Shown: positions 22,996-33,017, counted from the first letter of the stretch. The stretch: DNA of 64,000 nucleotides from Ephemerocybe angulata (GCA_013368325.1 JAACJK010000116.1:496001-560000); one strand, 5' to 3'. Translations and numbers: made by a program. The notes: generated from the letters alone by a model not told the origin.

Positions 22996-23300
22996 AGCGC
23001 TCACTGAACATACTCGGCGCTCGTTGATTAGTGGGATTGGAGCTCTCGTACGAGTGATATTAGGTGTGCGTAAGGTAGCGGTGTGGCTTCTTGGGTTAGA
23101 CAAAGTTCATCAACAAGGAGCTCGAGTAACAGGCCTGGCGAAGTCTCAAAGAAGTGCCGTATCCGCACTCTGCGCCTGTGCAACCTGTTCAGAACACCAT
23201 GATGTTACGTTACACGGCTAGTACAGCAGGGAAATGAGGGTTATTTTCCCATTGCTAATGCTCGGGGTGGAAGCATATACGCAGCTCGTCCAGTAGGTAG
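22996..23300 (-). repeat. Duplicated F-box intergenic segment with a 3'-end gene relic
   Basis: This segment is a diverged copy of 20997-21300: it starts with TTAAGCGCT, shares AACAGGCCTGGCGAAG and AAGAAGTGCCGTATCCGCAC, and ends with a C-terminal F-box relic (23218-23300, minus strand; TGRAAYM and ITLISLLY recognisable in two frames). The gene body that belonged to this relic is missing. Confidence 0.7.
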
Positions 23301-23320
23301 ATGGTACACAGCGGGAGGCT

Positions 23321-23440
23321 GCTGGCGCTGCTGAAGACTGAAGTCAGCTCATAGATCTTGCCTTGGGCATCGGGGGTACACTTAGGCATATTCAAAGTGC
23401 GTTTTATTTAATTTCGATCGACATTAATTAGGCGCCCGTG
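23321..23440 (-). pseudogene. Relic of an unrecognised exon, paired with 33945-34095
   Basis: Read on the minus strand, the segment contains TPDAQGKIYELTSVFSS. The paired segment near 33.95 kb reads TPDAKDKIYEFTSVF. Base changes between the two keep a reading frame, so both look like remains of one coding exon. I do not recognise the family. A GGCGCC-N13-GGCGTT dyad follows at 23431-23455. Confidence 0.45.
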
Positions 23441-23555
23441 CTAGCAATCGGCGTTTGGCTACTCACTGTGAACCGCGGTGTCCTTTCAATGCCGATTACT
23501 GCATATATGCACGTACATACTTGGCATGAGTACTGATTGACTGAATGGGACCAAA

Positions 23556-23602
23556 TGAAAGGCCCAGATAGATCGTGCGGTACGATCTACCTGGGCCTTT
23601 CA
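23556..23602. repeat. Near-perfect hairpin, 21-bp arms, 5-nt loop
   Basis: Arms at 23556-23576 and 23582-23602 pair with a single mismatch around GCGGT. Each arm carries GGCCCAG/CTGGGCC and GATCGT/ACGATC. It lies about 190 bp behind the stop of F-box gene F. It could be a cruciform, a small-RNA precursor or a remnant of a terminal inverted-repeat element. Confidence 0.85.
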
Positions 23603-23794
23603 GATGGCGTAAAAGGGTGAATGGTATTTCCAACGACGCACGGTACTCACTCCAACCTCCGATGACCTCCCCTCGACGACGATTCGAAGAACCACACCTA
23701 ACTTCAATCCCCGAGATACCAAATACAAATACATAACGACACCAATCCAAAAAGTATTCATAAGGTGGTACGGTACTTTAGCCATGCTATATAT

Positions 23795-25138
23795 CTAATA
23801 CGCTAAGGACAGGATGGTTACTCCATAACTGTTCATACCGGGATGGGGGTAGGGGAGAAAAGCAGCCCGTCCAGTGGATGGGCAATAAGATAAATGTCGC
23901 CTGTCAAAAGCGCCGTCTCGGAAGGCTCGGATGACCTTGAAGTCATGCTTAATGCAATTCACATCCGCTGACCGAGCGTCATCGCCCACCGAGTGAACGA
24001 TGCCGGCTCTGGCTGGCCTGGGAAATGTAGCCTGAATTATCATCATGGAAGCGAAGCTGCCACAAAGCGTTCGATAAGGTTGTTGGTCACCGTCGATTGT
24101 ATCCATGGTGAAGGAGGTCTGAGAGTGTCGACGGTAGTTTCCAGCCCCAGCCAAGACATCGAGGAGAACGCGCTCCACTTTGATTGTCTTCTTATCATAA
24201 CCGGGACGAAGAACGGCATACTCTACCGCGTCCGGTGGAAAGGAATACCAAGCACATGGGAGGTAGGTTTTGTTGCGCCAAAGGCTGCGGTCATCTTGTC
24301 GGATCGTATTGAAGTCGATGCCATCTGTGAGATCATCTGAAAAAAGTTCTCGGAGCTCGGCTGAAGTAGTCTCCAGAGGTTTCAGTGGGGGTATGGTCCA
24401 TACGCCAATGTTTGGACCCTCCCAGGCGATGATCAGGTTTCCATTCGTAGTTATCTGGAATCTGAAGTGAGATAAGAAAGGGAGGGAGGTACAGTGAGCG
24501 TCGCACCTTAGCAGCCTCGCCACAACTCGGGATAGCAATATATTTCGATTGCACAAAGTCCCATACCAATACACCCTCATAAAAGTGGCACACAAGGTTA
24601 TCTCCCTGTAGCCAGAACCCAATCAAGTGAAGCTCAGGAGAGATACCTTGAAGGCTCGCGATTTCGCGGATTGAGAAAACATCTGGCAGGGGCCCAACCT
24701 CAAAGACACGGAAGGATCTGGTCGAAAGCAGTCAGCTGTAGCGGTAATTAAGCGAGGACACCGGCCTTCACTTACTCATAGCTACTCAGCTCCATTGTCG
24801 CAAGGCGAAAACTTGCAACAGTGGCAGCCTCCGGGGCTGACATATCCCGGATCTGTGCTCCGGGAGTAGCCCTTACAATAGAAGATAGGCTCAACGTGTC
24901 AGGCTTGCTGTTCCAGGACCCCTTTCCGGTTTGCCCTATGTCCCAAAGACAGATATAGCTCCTGAAGTTCATGCCGAGGACGTATCGCCCTCCTGGGACA
25001 ATACACACATTATAGAAATGACGGTGATCGTCACCCTCGAGCTTGATCTCCTTTAGTAGCATGTTGCCGCCAGCAACTGAACCTTCTCCTCCAGAAGGGT
25101 TGTCGCTTGGAAGTTCCGGTGTAAAGCTCGCGCACCGT
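23795..25138 (-). pseudogene. F-box gene F, 3' part (split by a gypsy element)
   Basis: This is the downstream part of copy F. It holds the end of exon 2 (FTPELPSDNPSGG, CIVPGGRYVLGMNFRSYICL), exon 3 (SFRVFEVGPLPDVFSIREIA, WLQGDNLVCHF, VLVWDFVQSKYIAI) and exon 4 (ITTNGNLIIAWEGPNIGVWT to CPSTGRAAFLPYPH, stop at 23795). Joined to 33442-33755 with one target-site copy removed, the frame is open throughout (WRR then CASFTPE), so nothing but the insertion disables it. The break is in exon 2. Before the insertion this was a normal family member. Confidence 0.8.
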
Positions 25139-25562
25139 TGTAAAGGTCGCAGCCCGGCTGCGTACCGACGCCCGCGCCACGAACACCCATAAAAGGCAAT
25201 AGCCCCTAGCGCCCATAGGCGCCCACAATCCTGTCGGTTTTGGCCATAGCGCCGATGCCGATCAGGACCCTAAAAGCTCGGTAATCCTGCGGGAATTACC
25301 GTAGCACCCTCGTTCCTCCCTATATAAACGGACTCTTTAGATTTATTTTCCTTTCGTGCTTCGTCTCCCCCAGTTCAGTCGTTCCGTCCCGTTTCGTTCC
25401 CGGTCTCGTTCCCCTCTACTTTATCTGTCTCTCTCTCTCGTCGTACCACCACTACTCAGCCTCAATCAAATCTATTTCACCTATCAACCGACTACGTGAG
25501 TACATCGTACGAAGCCCTCTGTCCATCGCTCCCTCGCACTCGCGTGACTCGTCGTCACTACA
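25139..25562 (+). repeat. 5' LTR of gypsy element 1
   Basis: TG...CA bounded, 424 bp, same as 33018-33441. It holds a TATATAAA box at 25321 in CCCTATATAAACGG, which should drive the element's transcript, and a CT-rich stretch before the end. Confidence 0.93.
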
Positions 25563-25566
25563 AATT

Positions 25567-25583
25567 TGGAGCCCACCGCGAGG
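25567..25583 (+). promoter_or_regulatory. Primer-binding site of gypsy element 1
   Basis: TGGAGCCCACCGCGAGG starts four bases after the LTR. A PBS normally begins TGG, the complement of a tRNA CCA end. The same string follows the LTR of the second gypsy element at 60171. The matching tRNA is not in this window. Confidence 0.65.
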
Positions 25584-25660
25584 GGAGCTAAAGCACACTG
25601 GCTTCTCGTCGTACCCCCTCCTCTATCCAGGATTTTCTCGGCCCCATCTCTGGGCGCCCT

Positions 25661-28261
25661 GTGCTTTCTCGTCACTCTACCGTCCCCGACCTCGACATCT
25701 CGGAGTTGTTTACTCCCACCCCGCCGCCAGTCAAGGACGAGCCCATATCGGCTCCTCTACCTCCGTCTACCCCTCCTCCGTCGTCGTCCCAGCTCGCTGC
25801 GCTTCGCAGAGCCGGACGCGACGCACCGCTAAAGCCCCGTCCCGCGTTCTCAACGTCTCTACCCGAAGGCTCCCAAGCTCCCGGTCTCCGCTCGGCCTAC
25901 TGGTCGTCATCGTCCTCGCTATCCGACAAGAAAACCCCCGAACCTGAAGAAAAGCCCGTCAGCACGATGCCCGGTGAAGACGAAAACCGATCGGCCTCGC
26001 AGGCCTACTTCCAATCCATGCCGCTGCGAAACGAACGCCGAGCACCGAGGTTCGATGGTCACGGCGCCTACCTCGCCCAATTCTTCCGCGACTTCGAAAC
26101 GGTCGCAGTCGCCGCTGGCCTAGAAAACCGTCAGTGGATCACCCGTGTCATGGACTACGCACCCGCCGTCGACTACGAACTGTGGAAGAGCATCGCCGCC
26201 AAACCGAACATGACCTGGACGACGTTCAAGAGTGAGATCGCGAAGTTCTACGCCGGCGCCGACCACGAGCGCAGGTACACGGTCGCCGACCTCGAGCGCC
26301 TCTGCGAAACCTTCGGCGCTAGGACGTCTGTCTCTCGAGACGACTTCAGCGACTTCTACCGGAAGTTTTATACCATTGCGACGTACCTCGAGACCAACGG
26401 TCGCCTATCCAGTCGTGAAGAGTCTCGTCTCCTCCTGAACGCGTTCCATCTCGACCTGCGCAACCAGATTCGCTCCCAGCTTCGAGCCGTGAAGCCCTCT
26501 CATCACCCGGACGACCCCTTCCCCGTCTCCGACATCGTCGACGCTATCAATATCGTCCTAGCAATCTCGTCAGTCGACGCATACGCCGTGCCCGCCAGAG
26601 CTACGTACCAGCCGCTTCCACCTCCGTCGGCGTTGCCTACAGTCGTCGAGCCTCGTCTCCCTCCTCCTCGTCCGACCTACGACGCGTCGAACCTCCTCGC
26701 TCCCGATCCCGTCGACAAGCTAGCGAATCGTCTCGAGACCGCGCTGTCGACGATGCTCACGGCCACCGTCGAGTCCTTCGCTAACATGGCGGGCGGACAG
26801 AGAGGACCTCCGGGCCCACGATTCCAGAACCAAGGCTACCAGCCGATTCAGGGATGCGTGTGGTGCGCCTCAGACAACCACTGGTCGCGGACCTGTCCCA
26901 AACGGGCCGAGTACGAGGCTAAGGGTATGATTATGCGATCGCCGGCTGACCCTACCAGGTTTGTACTCCCAGACGGGAGCATGATCGGTCCTCGATACGG
27001 ACGAACGATCGGTGCCCTCGTCGAAGACTGGCATCGTCATCGCCCTTCGCCTCTGTCCCGAACCACGCCCTCGACTCCAGCCACAGGTTCGAACGCGATC
27101 CCGACGCCTAGCCAAGTCCAGTCCAACATCCTGCGCGTAGTCGAAGTCAACCACGTTCAGCAAAACCATAACACCGAAGAGTCGACAAGCAAGACACAGC
27201 CAGAGTTCGAGCTACCGATGGCGACGTCGACCCCGTATGGGCGGGTCGACGGGGAAGAGAACGAGTATGGCGTGAGCCCAGATGACTTACCCATCCTCGA
27301 GGCCACGCATGCTGCGTTGACGATGAAGATCGAGGCCGCTAGGCGTGCCTCGCGACCAGCAACACGAAGCATGTCGAAGAGCGAAGGAGAGAAGACGTCG
27401 AACCCCGCGCCCAAGACCCAGCAGTCCTTATCGCCGCAAGCGCCGCCGAAATTAAATCAAGCGCCCATCGCCGAAGCTGTCACACAGCCCCCACTGTCGA
27501 AGTACATCCACCCAAACGCCGTAGCCCCACCTCAATTCCGCTTTGTGACTCCCATCGAGGACCCCGCTCGTACTGCTTCCCTCGCTGAACGCAGCCTCGA
27601 TTCCCCCGTCTCTCTCTCCGTTCGCGAGCTGCTCGGCGTCGCGCCAGATCTGCGCAAGGCCGTACGCGAGCTCGTTACCACCAAAAAGGTCCCGTTCGAG
27701 ACCGCCGCTCCGCCCAAGTCGTACGTGGCGACAGTCGAGCACGACGTCGACGGCGTCGCAGACAGCCTCGTATCCGTGCTGCTGCAAAACCTGAAGCAGC
27801 AGGAAGCGAAAGCTACGGTCGCGAACCATACAGAGACTCTGCGCACGCTGGAGCTGGATCTGGACGGGAAGGTTAAAGTTCACGCCATTCTCGACGAAGG
27901 CTCACAGATTATCGGGCTACGGCGCGATATCTGGGAACGGCTCGGCCTGCCCCTTCGCTCAGACCATACGATGGTTATGGAATCGGCAAACGGCTCGACA
28001 TCGCGCACCCTGGGTGTGATCCCGGACTTGCGAGTCAGGATCGGCGCCTGCGAGTTTCGTCTCCAAGTGCAGGTAGTCGAGGAGGCCGGATACGAGATGT
28101 TGCTCGGTCGGCCGTTCCACGTCCTCGCGCAGGCCCAGATGCAGCACCATAGAGACGGCTCGGGCACTATCACGCTCACCGACCCTCAGACTCGAGCGGT
28201 TATCACAGTGCCGACGAAGGCGCGTGGTGAAGCTCTCCATCGCGTTGCGGTGGATTTTTGA
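25661..28261 (+). CDS. Gag-protease frame of gypsy element 1
   Basis: This 866-codon open frame has its first ATG at 25967 (MPGEDENRSASQAYFQ); the open part before it is Pro/Ser-rich and may or may not be translated. A retrotransposon Gag region runs from about YLAQFFRDFETVAVAAGLEN to ISSVDAYAVP. A CCHC zinc knuckle, CVWCASDNHWSRTC, lies near 26855-26897. The C-terminal 130 residues are a retroviral-type aspartic protease: HAILDEGSQIIGLRRDIWER with Asp-Glu-Gly in place of the usual Asp-Thr/Ser-Gly, and YEMLLGRPFHVL as the second flap motif. The frame ends GAT TTT TGA; pol continues in the -1 frame from exactly this place. Confidence 0.88.
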   Translation: MLSRHSTVPDLDISELFTPTPPPVKDEPISAPLPPSTPPPSSSQLAALRRAGRDAPLKPRPAFSTSLPEGSQAPGLRSAYWSSSSSLSDKKTPEPEEKPVSTMPGEDENRSASQAYFQSMPLRNERRAPRFDGHGAYLAQFFRDFETVAVAAGLENRQWITRVMDYAPAVDYELWKSIAAKPNMTWTTFKSEIAKFYAGADHERRYTVADLERLCETFGARTSVSRDDFSDFYRKFYTIATYLETNGRLSSREESRLLLNAFHLDLRNQIRSQLRAVKPSHHPDDPFPVSDIVDAINIVLAISSVDAYAVPARATYQPLPPPSALPTVVEPRLPPPRPTYDASNLLAPDPVDKLANRLETALSTMLTATVESFANMAGGQRGPPGPRFQNQGYQPIQGCVWCASDNHWSRTCPKRAEYEAKGMIMRSPADPTRFVLPDGSMIGPRYGRTIGALVEDWHRHRPSPLSRTTPSTPATGSNAIPTPSQVQSNILRVVEVNHVQQNHNTEESTSKTQPEFELPMATSTPYGRVDGEENEYGVSPDDLPILEATHAALTMKIEAARRASRPATRSMSKSEGEKTSNPAPKTQQSLSPQAPPKLNQAPIAEAVTQPPLSKYIHPNAVAPPQFRFVTPIEDPARTASLAERSLDSPVSLSVRELLGVAPDLRKAVRELVTTKKVPFETAAPPKSYVATVEHDVDGVADSLVSVLLQNLKQQEAKATVANHTETLRTLELDLDGKVKVHAILDEGSQIIGLRRDIWERLGLPLRSDHTMVMESANGSTSRTLGVIPDLRVRIGACEFRLQVQVVEEAGYEMLLGRPFHVLAQAQMQHHRDGSGTITLTDPQTRAVITVPTKARGEALHRVAVDF

Positions 28262-31200
28262 GTGTAGTCGGGGACCGTCCCATCGACTCGGCGCCCGCAG
28301 CAGCCCCGCCGCCGAGCCACAGCACCAATGGTGCTCCGGCTGCCTCGTCTCGTTCCGATTCCTCTCTATCTGGTTATCCGTCTCCTCTCTCGTCTCCTTC
28401 GTCTCCGCCGTCTGCTTCTTTCATCAATTCTGTTCTTTCCCACTCTACCGTTTCTCAAAACCTGCTCGCCACCCTCGAGGATAATTCTGGGCAAAATTAC
28501 GTGCGCGAGCACGCCGTCTCGATAACCGAGATATCGCTCGAACCCGACGCCGATGGATCATATCCTCAGGCCGAGTTCGAGTCCCAAAAGTACGTCGAGA
28601 CCTTCAAGTACAAGAAGGTCGCGAATCGCGTCAAACCCGTGTCCGCCGCTCTCCCTCCCCAGTTCCGAATTGAACGTACCATCCCTCGAGACCCGCTCGT
28701 CGACATGCCTGAGCTCCCGACGCACCCTCCCGACTTCGTTCCCGGTCAGCGTTACACGCAGGAGAGGAGAGACGCGATGGGATTGAACAAGGAGGGTTTT
28801 CTTACATCGGAGGAGGAGAAGCTAATAGACTGGTTTTTCGTTAACTGCGAGTCATCGTTCGCGTGGGATGAGAGTGAAAAAGGTATCTTTTCAGATGAAT
28901 ACTTTCCTCCCGTGCAGATCCCGACCACCGACCACGACGTGTGGATATTCAAGAACATTCCCATTCCGCCCGGCCTCTACTCGAAGATCATCGACATCAT
29001 CAAGGCGAAGCAGGCCGCCGGTACCATCGAGCCCTCGAACGCCGCCTATCGTTCACAGTGGTTCTGGGTCCTTAAGAAAGATGGGAAGTCACTCCGCATC
29101 GTACACAACCTCCAGCCCCTCAACGCCGTCACTATCAAGGACTCGGCCGTGCCGCCCATCGTCGAGCCCTACGCCGAGTCGTTCGCTGGACGTGCCTGCT
29201 ACTCTGTTCTCGATCTCTTCGTCGGCTTTGACCAACGCTCGTTACACCCCGATTCTCGCGACCTCACGACATTCCAGACACCACTTGGCACCTTCCGACT
29301 CACTCGCATACCGATGGGCTACACGAACTCACAGCAAGTCCAACACGGCGACCTCACATTCCTTCTCCAGGATGAGATCCCACACGTCACCATGCCGTTC
29401 GTCGACGATGTCCCCGTACGAGGCCCCGCTACACGTTATGAGCTCGAAGGCGGAGGATACGAAACCATTCCCGGAAACCCAGGTATCCGCAGGTTCGTCT
29501 GGGAGCACATGAAGGACGTCTTGCGTGTGGTCTGGAAGGTTGGAAAGGCCGGTGGAACGTTCTCTGGTCCGAAGGCGTACATCTGCGTCCCCGAAGCCGT
29601 CATCGTCGGTCATCTGTGTACGTACGAAGGTCGCCGCCCTCTCCCCGATCGAGTTCAGAAGATACGCGACTGGCCCATTCCCGTCGACCTCACCGACGTT
29701 CGCGGGTTCCTTGGCACGATCGGTACCATGCGCGTGTTCATCCAGGACTTTGCGAAGCACGCCGAACCGCTCGTCAAGCTCACGCGCCGCCGCAAGACGG
29801 ACGCACCATTCGAGTTCGGTGTCAACGAGCTCCAGGCCATGGAGACCATGAAGCACCTCGTCGCAATGTCCCCGGCCATTCGCCCAATCGACTACGAGTC
29901 CGACGGTGAAGTGATCCTCGCAGTTGATTCATCAGTTATCGCCGTGGGGTATGTCCTTTCCCAAATCGGGAGGGACTCGCTTCGATACCCATCACGGTTC
30001 GGTTCCATCACCTGGAACGAGGTCGAACGGCGGTATTCGCAGTCCAAAATCGAGTTGTTTGGCCTCTTTCGCGCCTTGCGAGACGTTCGTACGTACATCA
30101 TCGGCGTCAGGAACCTCGTTGTCGAAGTCGACGCCCGGTACATCAAGGGCATGATCAACAACCCCGACGTACAGCCCAACGCGACCATCAACCGCTGGAT
30201 TGCAGGGATCCTTCTCTTCGACTTCGTGCTTCGACACGTCCCGGCAAAAGACCACACTGCAGCAGACGGTCTCTCACGTCGAACCCGTGCCCCAGAAGAT
30301 CCCTCGTACGACGGGGACGACTACGAAAGTTGGATTGACTCAGCGAATGCGTTCTCCATCGAGCTTCTCAACTGGGACCGTCATCCCATCGTCTCCTCCA
30401 CATCCGCCTCGCGCTCGAGTCTGTCAGAACAATATACCCAGCCCCGCATGCCCACAGAAGCGATGCGGTGCCTTCTAGTCGTACACAAGTCCGCGTCGAG
30501 CGAAGAGTCCAGTTTAAGTCAAGTCGTTCCGTCAGCCTCAGTCTCGTTCGTAAACCCGTCGAAATGCGAACTCGTCTCGTGTCAGTCAGCCCATAGTTCG
30601 CTCCACCTGTCCCTAGCCATCTCGACGCCCCCCTCTGTCGCCGAGTCCAAGCCCCCTCGCTCCGCGAAAGCCATGGAGAAGGACCACCATATCAGCCTCG
30701 TTCAGCATTACCTTCGCACCCTGGAACGTCCCGCAGGGTACTCGGGCAAGGGCCTTGAACGGTTCATTCGCTACGCCCTCGATTTCTTCATTCTCGACGA
30801 CCGCCTATTCCGTCGTAACCGCCACAAGCGGCACCAGCTCTACGTCCCGCACCCTCGTCGCCTCGCCATTTTACAAGAAGCTCACGACGCCCTCGGGCAC
30901 AAGGGCGTGTTCGCCGTCTCGCAGCGCCTGCTGTTGCGTTTCTGGTGGCCGTTCCTCATCGAGGACGTCAAGTGGTACGTCCAGACGTGCCACGAGTGTC
31001 AGGTTCGTAACACCACCCGCGTCCACATCCCTCCAACCGTCGCTACTCCGTTCTCCCTCTTCCGCAAGTTCTACATCGACACGATGTTCCTCCCTGCATC
31101 ACACGGCTACATAGGCATCGTCCACGCCCGCTGCTCGCTCTCCTCCTACCCCGAATGGCGCATGCTGCGTGCGGAGAATGCCCGGGCCATCGCCACGTTC

Positions 31201-32031
31201 ATCTTCGAAGATATACTTTGCCGCTATGGGATGGTGGACGAACTCGTCACCGACAACGGGAAACCGTACATCGCGGCTCTCGACTACCTGAAGGAACGAT
31301 ACGGCGTTACAAACATTCGGATCTCACCCTACAACTCTCAAGCTAACGGACCAGTAGAGCGACGCCACTACGACGTTCGCGAAGCGCTCATGAAGGCGAC
31401 CAACGGACGCGAACAAGACTGGCCACTCGTCGCGCACTCGGTGTTCTGGGCGGAGCGAATCACAATACAGAAGTCTACGGGTTATTCCCCCTACTACATC
31501 GCTCATGGCGTCGAGCCCGTCCTTCCTTTCGACTTCGCAGAAGCTACTCTCCTCGCGCCTGCCCAGACGTCTCTCGTGTCGACCACCGATCTCATTGCCC
31601 AGCGCGCTACCGCCCTTCAGCGTCGTCAGGAAGATCTCGACCGTGTACGAGACCTCCTCGTCAAGTCCCGCCTCGCGTCCGCTCGCCAGTTTGAGGAGAA
31701 GTTCCGGGCGACCATCAAGGACTTCAACTTCGCGCCCGGCACCCTCGTACTCGTCCGAAACTCGAAATTCGACTCGTCAGTCGGCTCTAAGGCCAAGCCC
31801 CGGTACCACGGACCCCTCATCGTCGTCAGACGCACCGCCGGCGGCTCGTACATACTCGCCGAGCTCGACGGCTCCATCTCTCGTCTCCGGTACGCTGCAT
31901 ATCGCCTCCTCCCGTATCACGCGCGCGACATTAGGAAAATCCCCATATCATCATTCACCGACCTCGAGCCGCACGAATTAGACCTACACACGCGGGATCG
32001 GGAGCCTCTACTCGACGACAAGTCTATCTAG
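28258..32031 (+). CDS. Pol frame (RT, RNase H, integrase) of gypsy element 1
   Basis: This 1257-codon frame overlaps the end of gag-protease in the -1 frame and has no ATG near its start, so it is probably made by a -1 shift at GGATTTTTGA. Domains in order: linker (MPELPTHPPDFVPGQRYTQE); reverse transcriptase with WFWVLKKDGKSLRIVHNLQP, FRLTRIPMGYTNS and the catalytic FVDD; RNase H (EVILAVDSSVIAVGYVLSQ, KIELFGLFRALRDV); integrase with the HHCC zinc site (HDALGHKGVFAVSQ ... CHECQ), and acidic residues in FYIDTMF, VTDNGKPY and NGPVERRHYDVREAL. It ends with a GPLIVVRRTAGGSYILAELD module. The stop TAG at 32029-32031 shares the palindrome CTAG with the stop of the antisense gene. It appears intact. 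Confidence 0.92.
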   Translation: MSVVGDRPIDSAPAAAPPPSHSTNGAPAASSRSDSSLSGYPSPLSSPSSPPSASFINSVLSHSTVSQNLLATLEDNSGQNYVREHAVSITEISLEPDADGSYPQAEFESQKYVETFKYKKVANRVKPVSAALPPQFRIERTIPRDPLVDMPELPTHPPDFVPGQRYTQERRDAMGLNKEGFLTSEEEKLIDWFFVNCESSFAWDESEKGIFSDEYFPPVQIPTTDHDVWIFKNIPIPPGLYSKIIDIIKAKQAAGTIEPSNAAYRSQWFWVLKKDGKSLRIVHNLQPLNAVTIKDSAVPPIVEPYAESFAGRACYSVLDLFVGFDQRSLHPDSRDLTTFQTPLGTFRLTRIPMGYTNSQQVQHGDLTFLLQDEIPHVTMPFVDDVPVRGPATRYELEGGGYETIPGNPGIRRFVWEHMKDVLRVVWKVGKAGGTFSGPKAYICVPEAVIVGHLCTYEGRRPLPDRVQKIRDWPIPVDLTDVRGFLGTIGTMRVFIQDFAKHAEPLVKLTRRRKTDAPFEFGVNELQAMETMKHLVAMSPAIRPIDYESDGEVILAVDSSVIAVGYVLSQIGRDSLRYPSRFGSITWNEVERRYSQSKIELFGLFRALRDVRTYIIGVRNLVVEVDARYIKGMINNPDVQPNATINRWIAGILLFDFVLRHVPAKDHTAADGLSRRTRAPEDPSYDGDDYESWIDSANAFSIELLNWDRHPIVSSTSASRSSLSEQYTQPRMPTEAMRCLLVVHKSASSEESSLSQVVPSASVSFVNPSKCELVSCQSAHSSLHLSLAISTPPSVAESKPPRSAKAMEKDHHISLVQHYLRTLERPAGYSGKGLERFIRYALDFFILDDRLFRRNRHKRHQLYVPHPRRLAILQEAHDALGHKGVFAVSQRLLLRFWWPFLIEDVKWYVQTCHECQVRNTTRVHIPPTVATPFSLFRKFYIDTMFLPASHGYIGIVHARCSLSSYPEWRMLRAENARAIATFIFEDILCRYGMVDELVTDNGKPYIAALDYLKERYGVTNIRISPYNSQANGPVERRHYDVREALMKATNGREQDWPLVAHSVFWAERITIQKSTGYSPYYIAHGVEPVLPFDFAEATLLAPAQTSLVSTTDLIAQRATALQRRQEDLDRVRDLLVKSRLASARQFEEKFRATIKDFNFAPGTLVLVRNSKFDSSVGSKAKPRYHGPLIVVRRTAGGSYILAELDGSISRLRYAAYRLLPYHARDIRKIPISSFTDLEPHELDLHTRDREPLLDDKSI

Positions 32032-32703
32032 GCGTCGGGGTAATCGAAATCTCCACCGCGGAAGCGAGCATCAAGTTCTTCGAACTCCAAACATATCCCC
32101 CTCGTCATCCTTCGTCCGAACCGATTGTCCCCCTCGTCACCGTCTATCTCCCTTCCCCTCTCCTCGATCCTCTCGGCGTACGGTGCGAAGCGCTCGGCCC
32201 AACGAAACAGCATGTGCAGCTCATCTGCCAGGTTGATGTCGTCAATGTTCGGCCTCCCCTGCCTGACGATATCGGTAACCGTCGCCTTGTCCATCAGCTC
32301 GACGGCGAGGACACGAGCCTCCTCCCGTTCGTCGACCGGGGCGCGGCTCACATGCGCGAAAGTCAGGCGATGCACGAAGCTCGCGAGCTCGGCCTGCACG
32401 TCTCGGTCCAACCTTTCGGTGTCTCCGAACGTCGCAAGCGCCTTGCGTACACGCAGGCAGTCATACTGGGTCGACGGCGTCAGCATCTCGATGAAGGAAG
32501 TCGGCAGTCTCACGCACCATGTCCCCAACGATGGGGCGGAGCGCAGCTCCACGACCGCCCTCAGCCGTCTGGAACTCCTGAAGCGACTTGAAGAGCTTGC
32601 GGTCGAATAGGTCGCGGTTGCGCCTCATGAGGAGGATCAAGAACGCGTTTAGGTTCAGCGGGATAGTCACCGGCTCGGCGTCGACGTCGATGGCGTTGGG
32701 CAT
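32028..32703 (-). CDS. Antisense spliced gene within gypsy element 1
   Basis: This is a predicted 207-residue protein encoded against the element's own direction, between pol and the 3' LTR. Exons are 32703-32518 and 32465-32028; the 52-nt intron (GTGCGT to GACCCAG) joins two open frames in phase, with VGDM followed by YDCLRVRKALATF. It starts MPNAIDVDAEPVTIPLNLNA and ends RFRGGDFDYPDA. A CATAAAAG box lies about 50 bp before the ATG. The composition is acidic and apparently helical (LNAFLILLMRRNRDLFDRKL, LASFVHRLTFAHVSRAPVDE); no signal or membrane segment. I recognise no family. Its stop codon overlaps the pol stop within CTAG. It could be an accessory protein carried by the element or a captured host gene. 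Confidence 0.6.
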
Positions 32704-33017
32704 GATGGTGCGTATCGGACTTGTTCCTGTCTCGACCTGCCCCTCCCCGCCTTTTATGTGTCCGCCCTCGTGCAATTTTCGGCGTCCGTGACTCGTTTTC
32801 TTGGCAGTCCCTCCCTCCCTTGACTCGTTTCGCATTCTCTTCGCTCCGCCGTCGTCATCTTTCTCCCCGTCGATCGTCGCACAGCCACACCGCCCTTTTC
32901 TCGCCTCGCCGTCCGCCTCTCCTTCCCTGCCCTTGTCGTACCTCGCTTCCCACCCACCCACACCTCTCTCATGTTGTTCTGACTCCTAGAGTCAGAACAA
33001 GAAAAGTTCCCGGGGGA

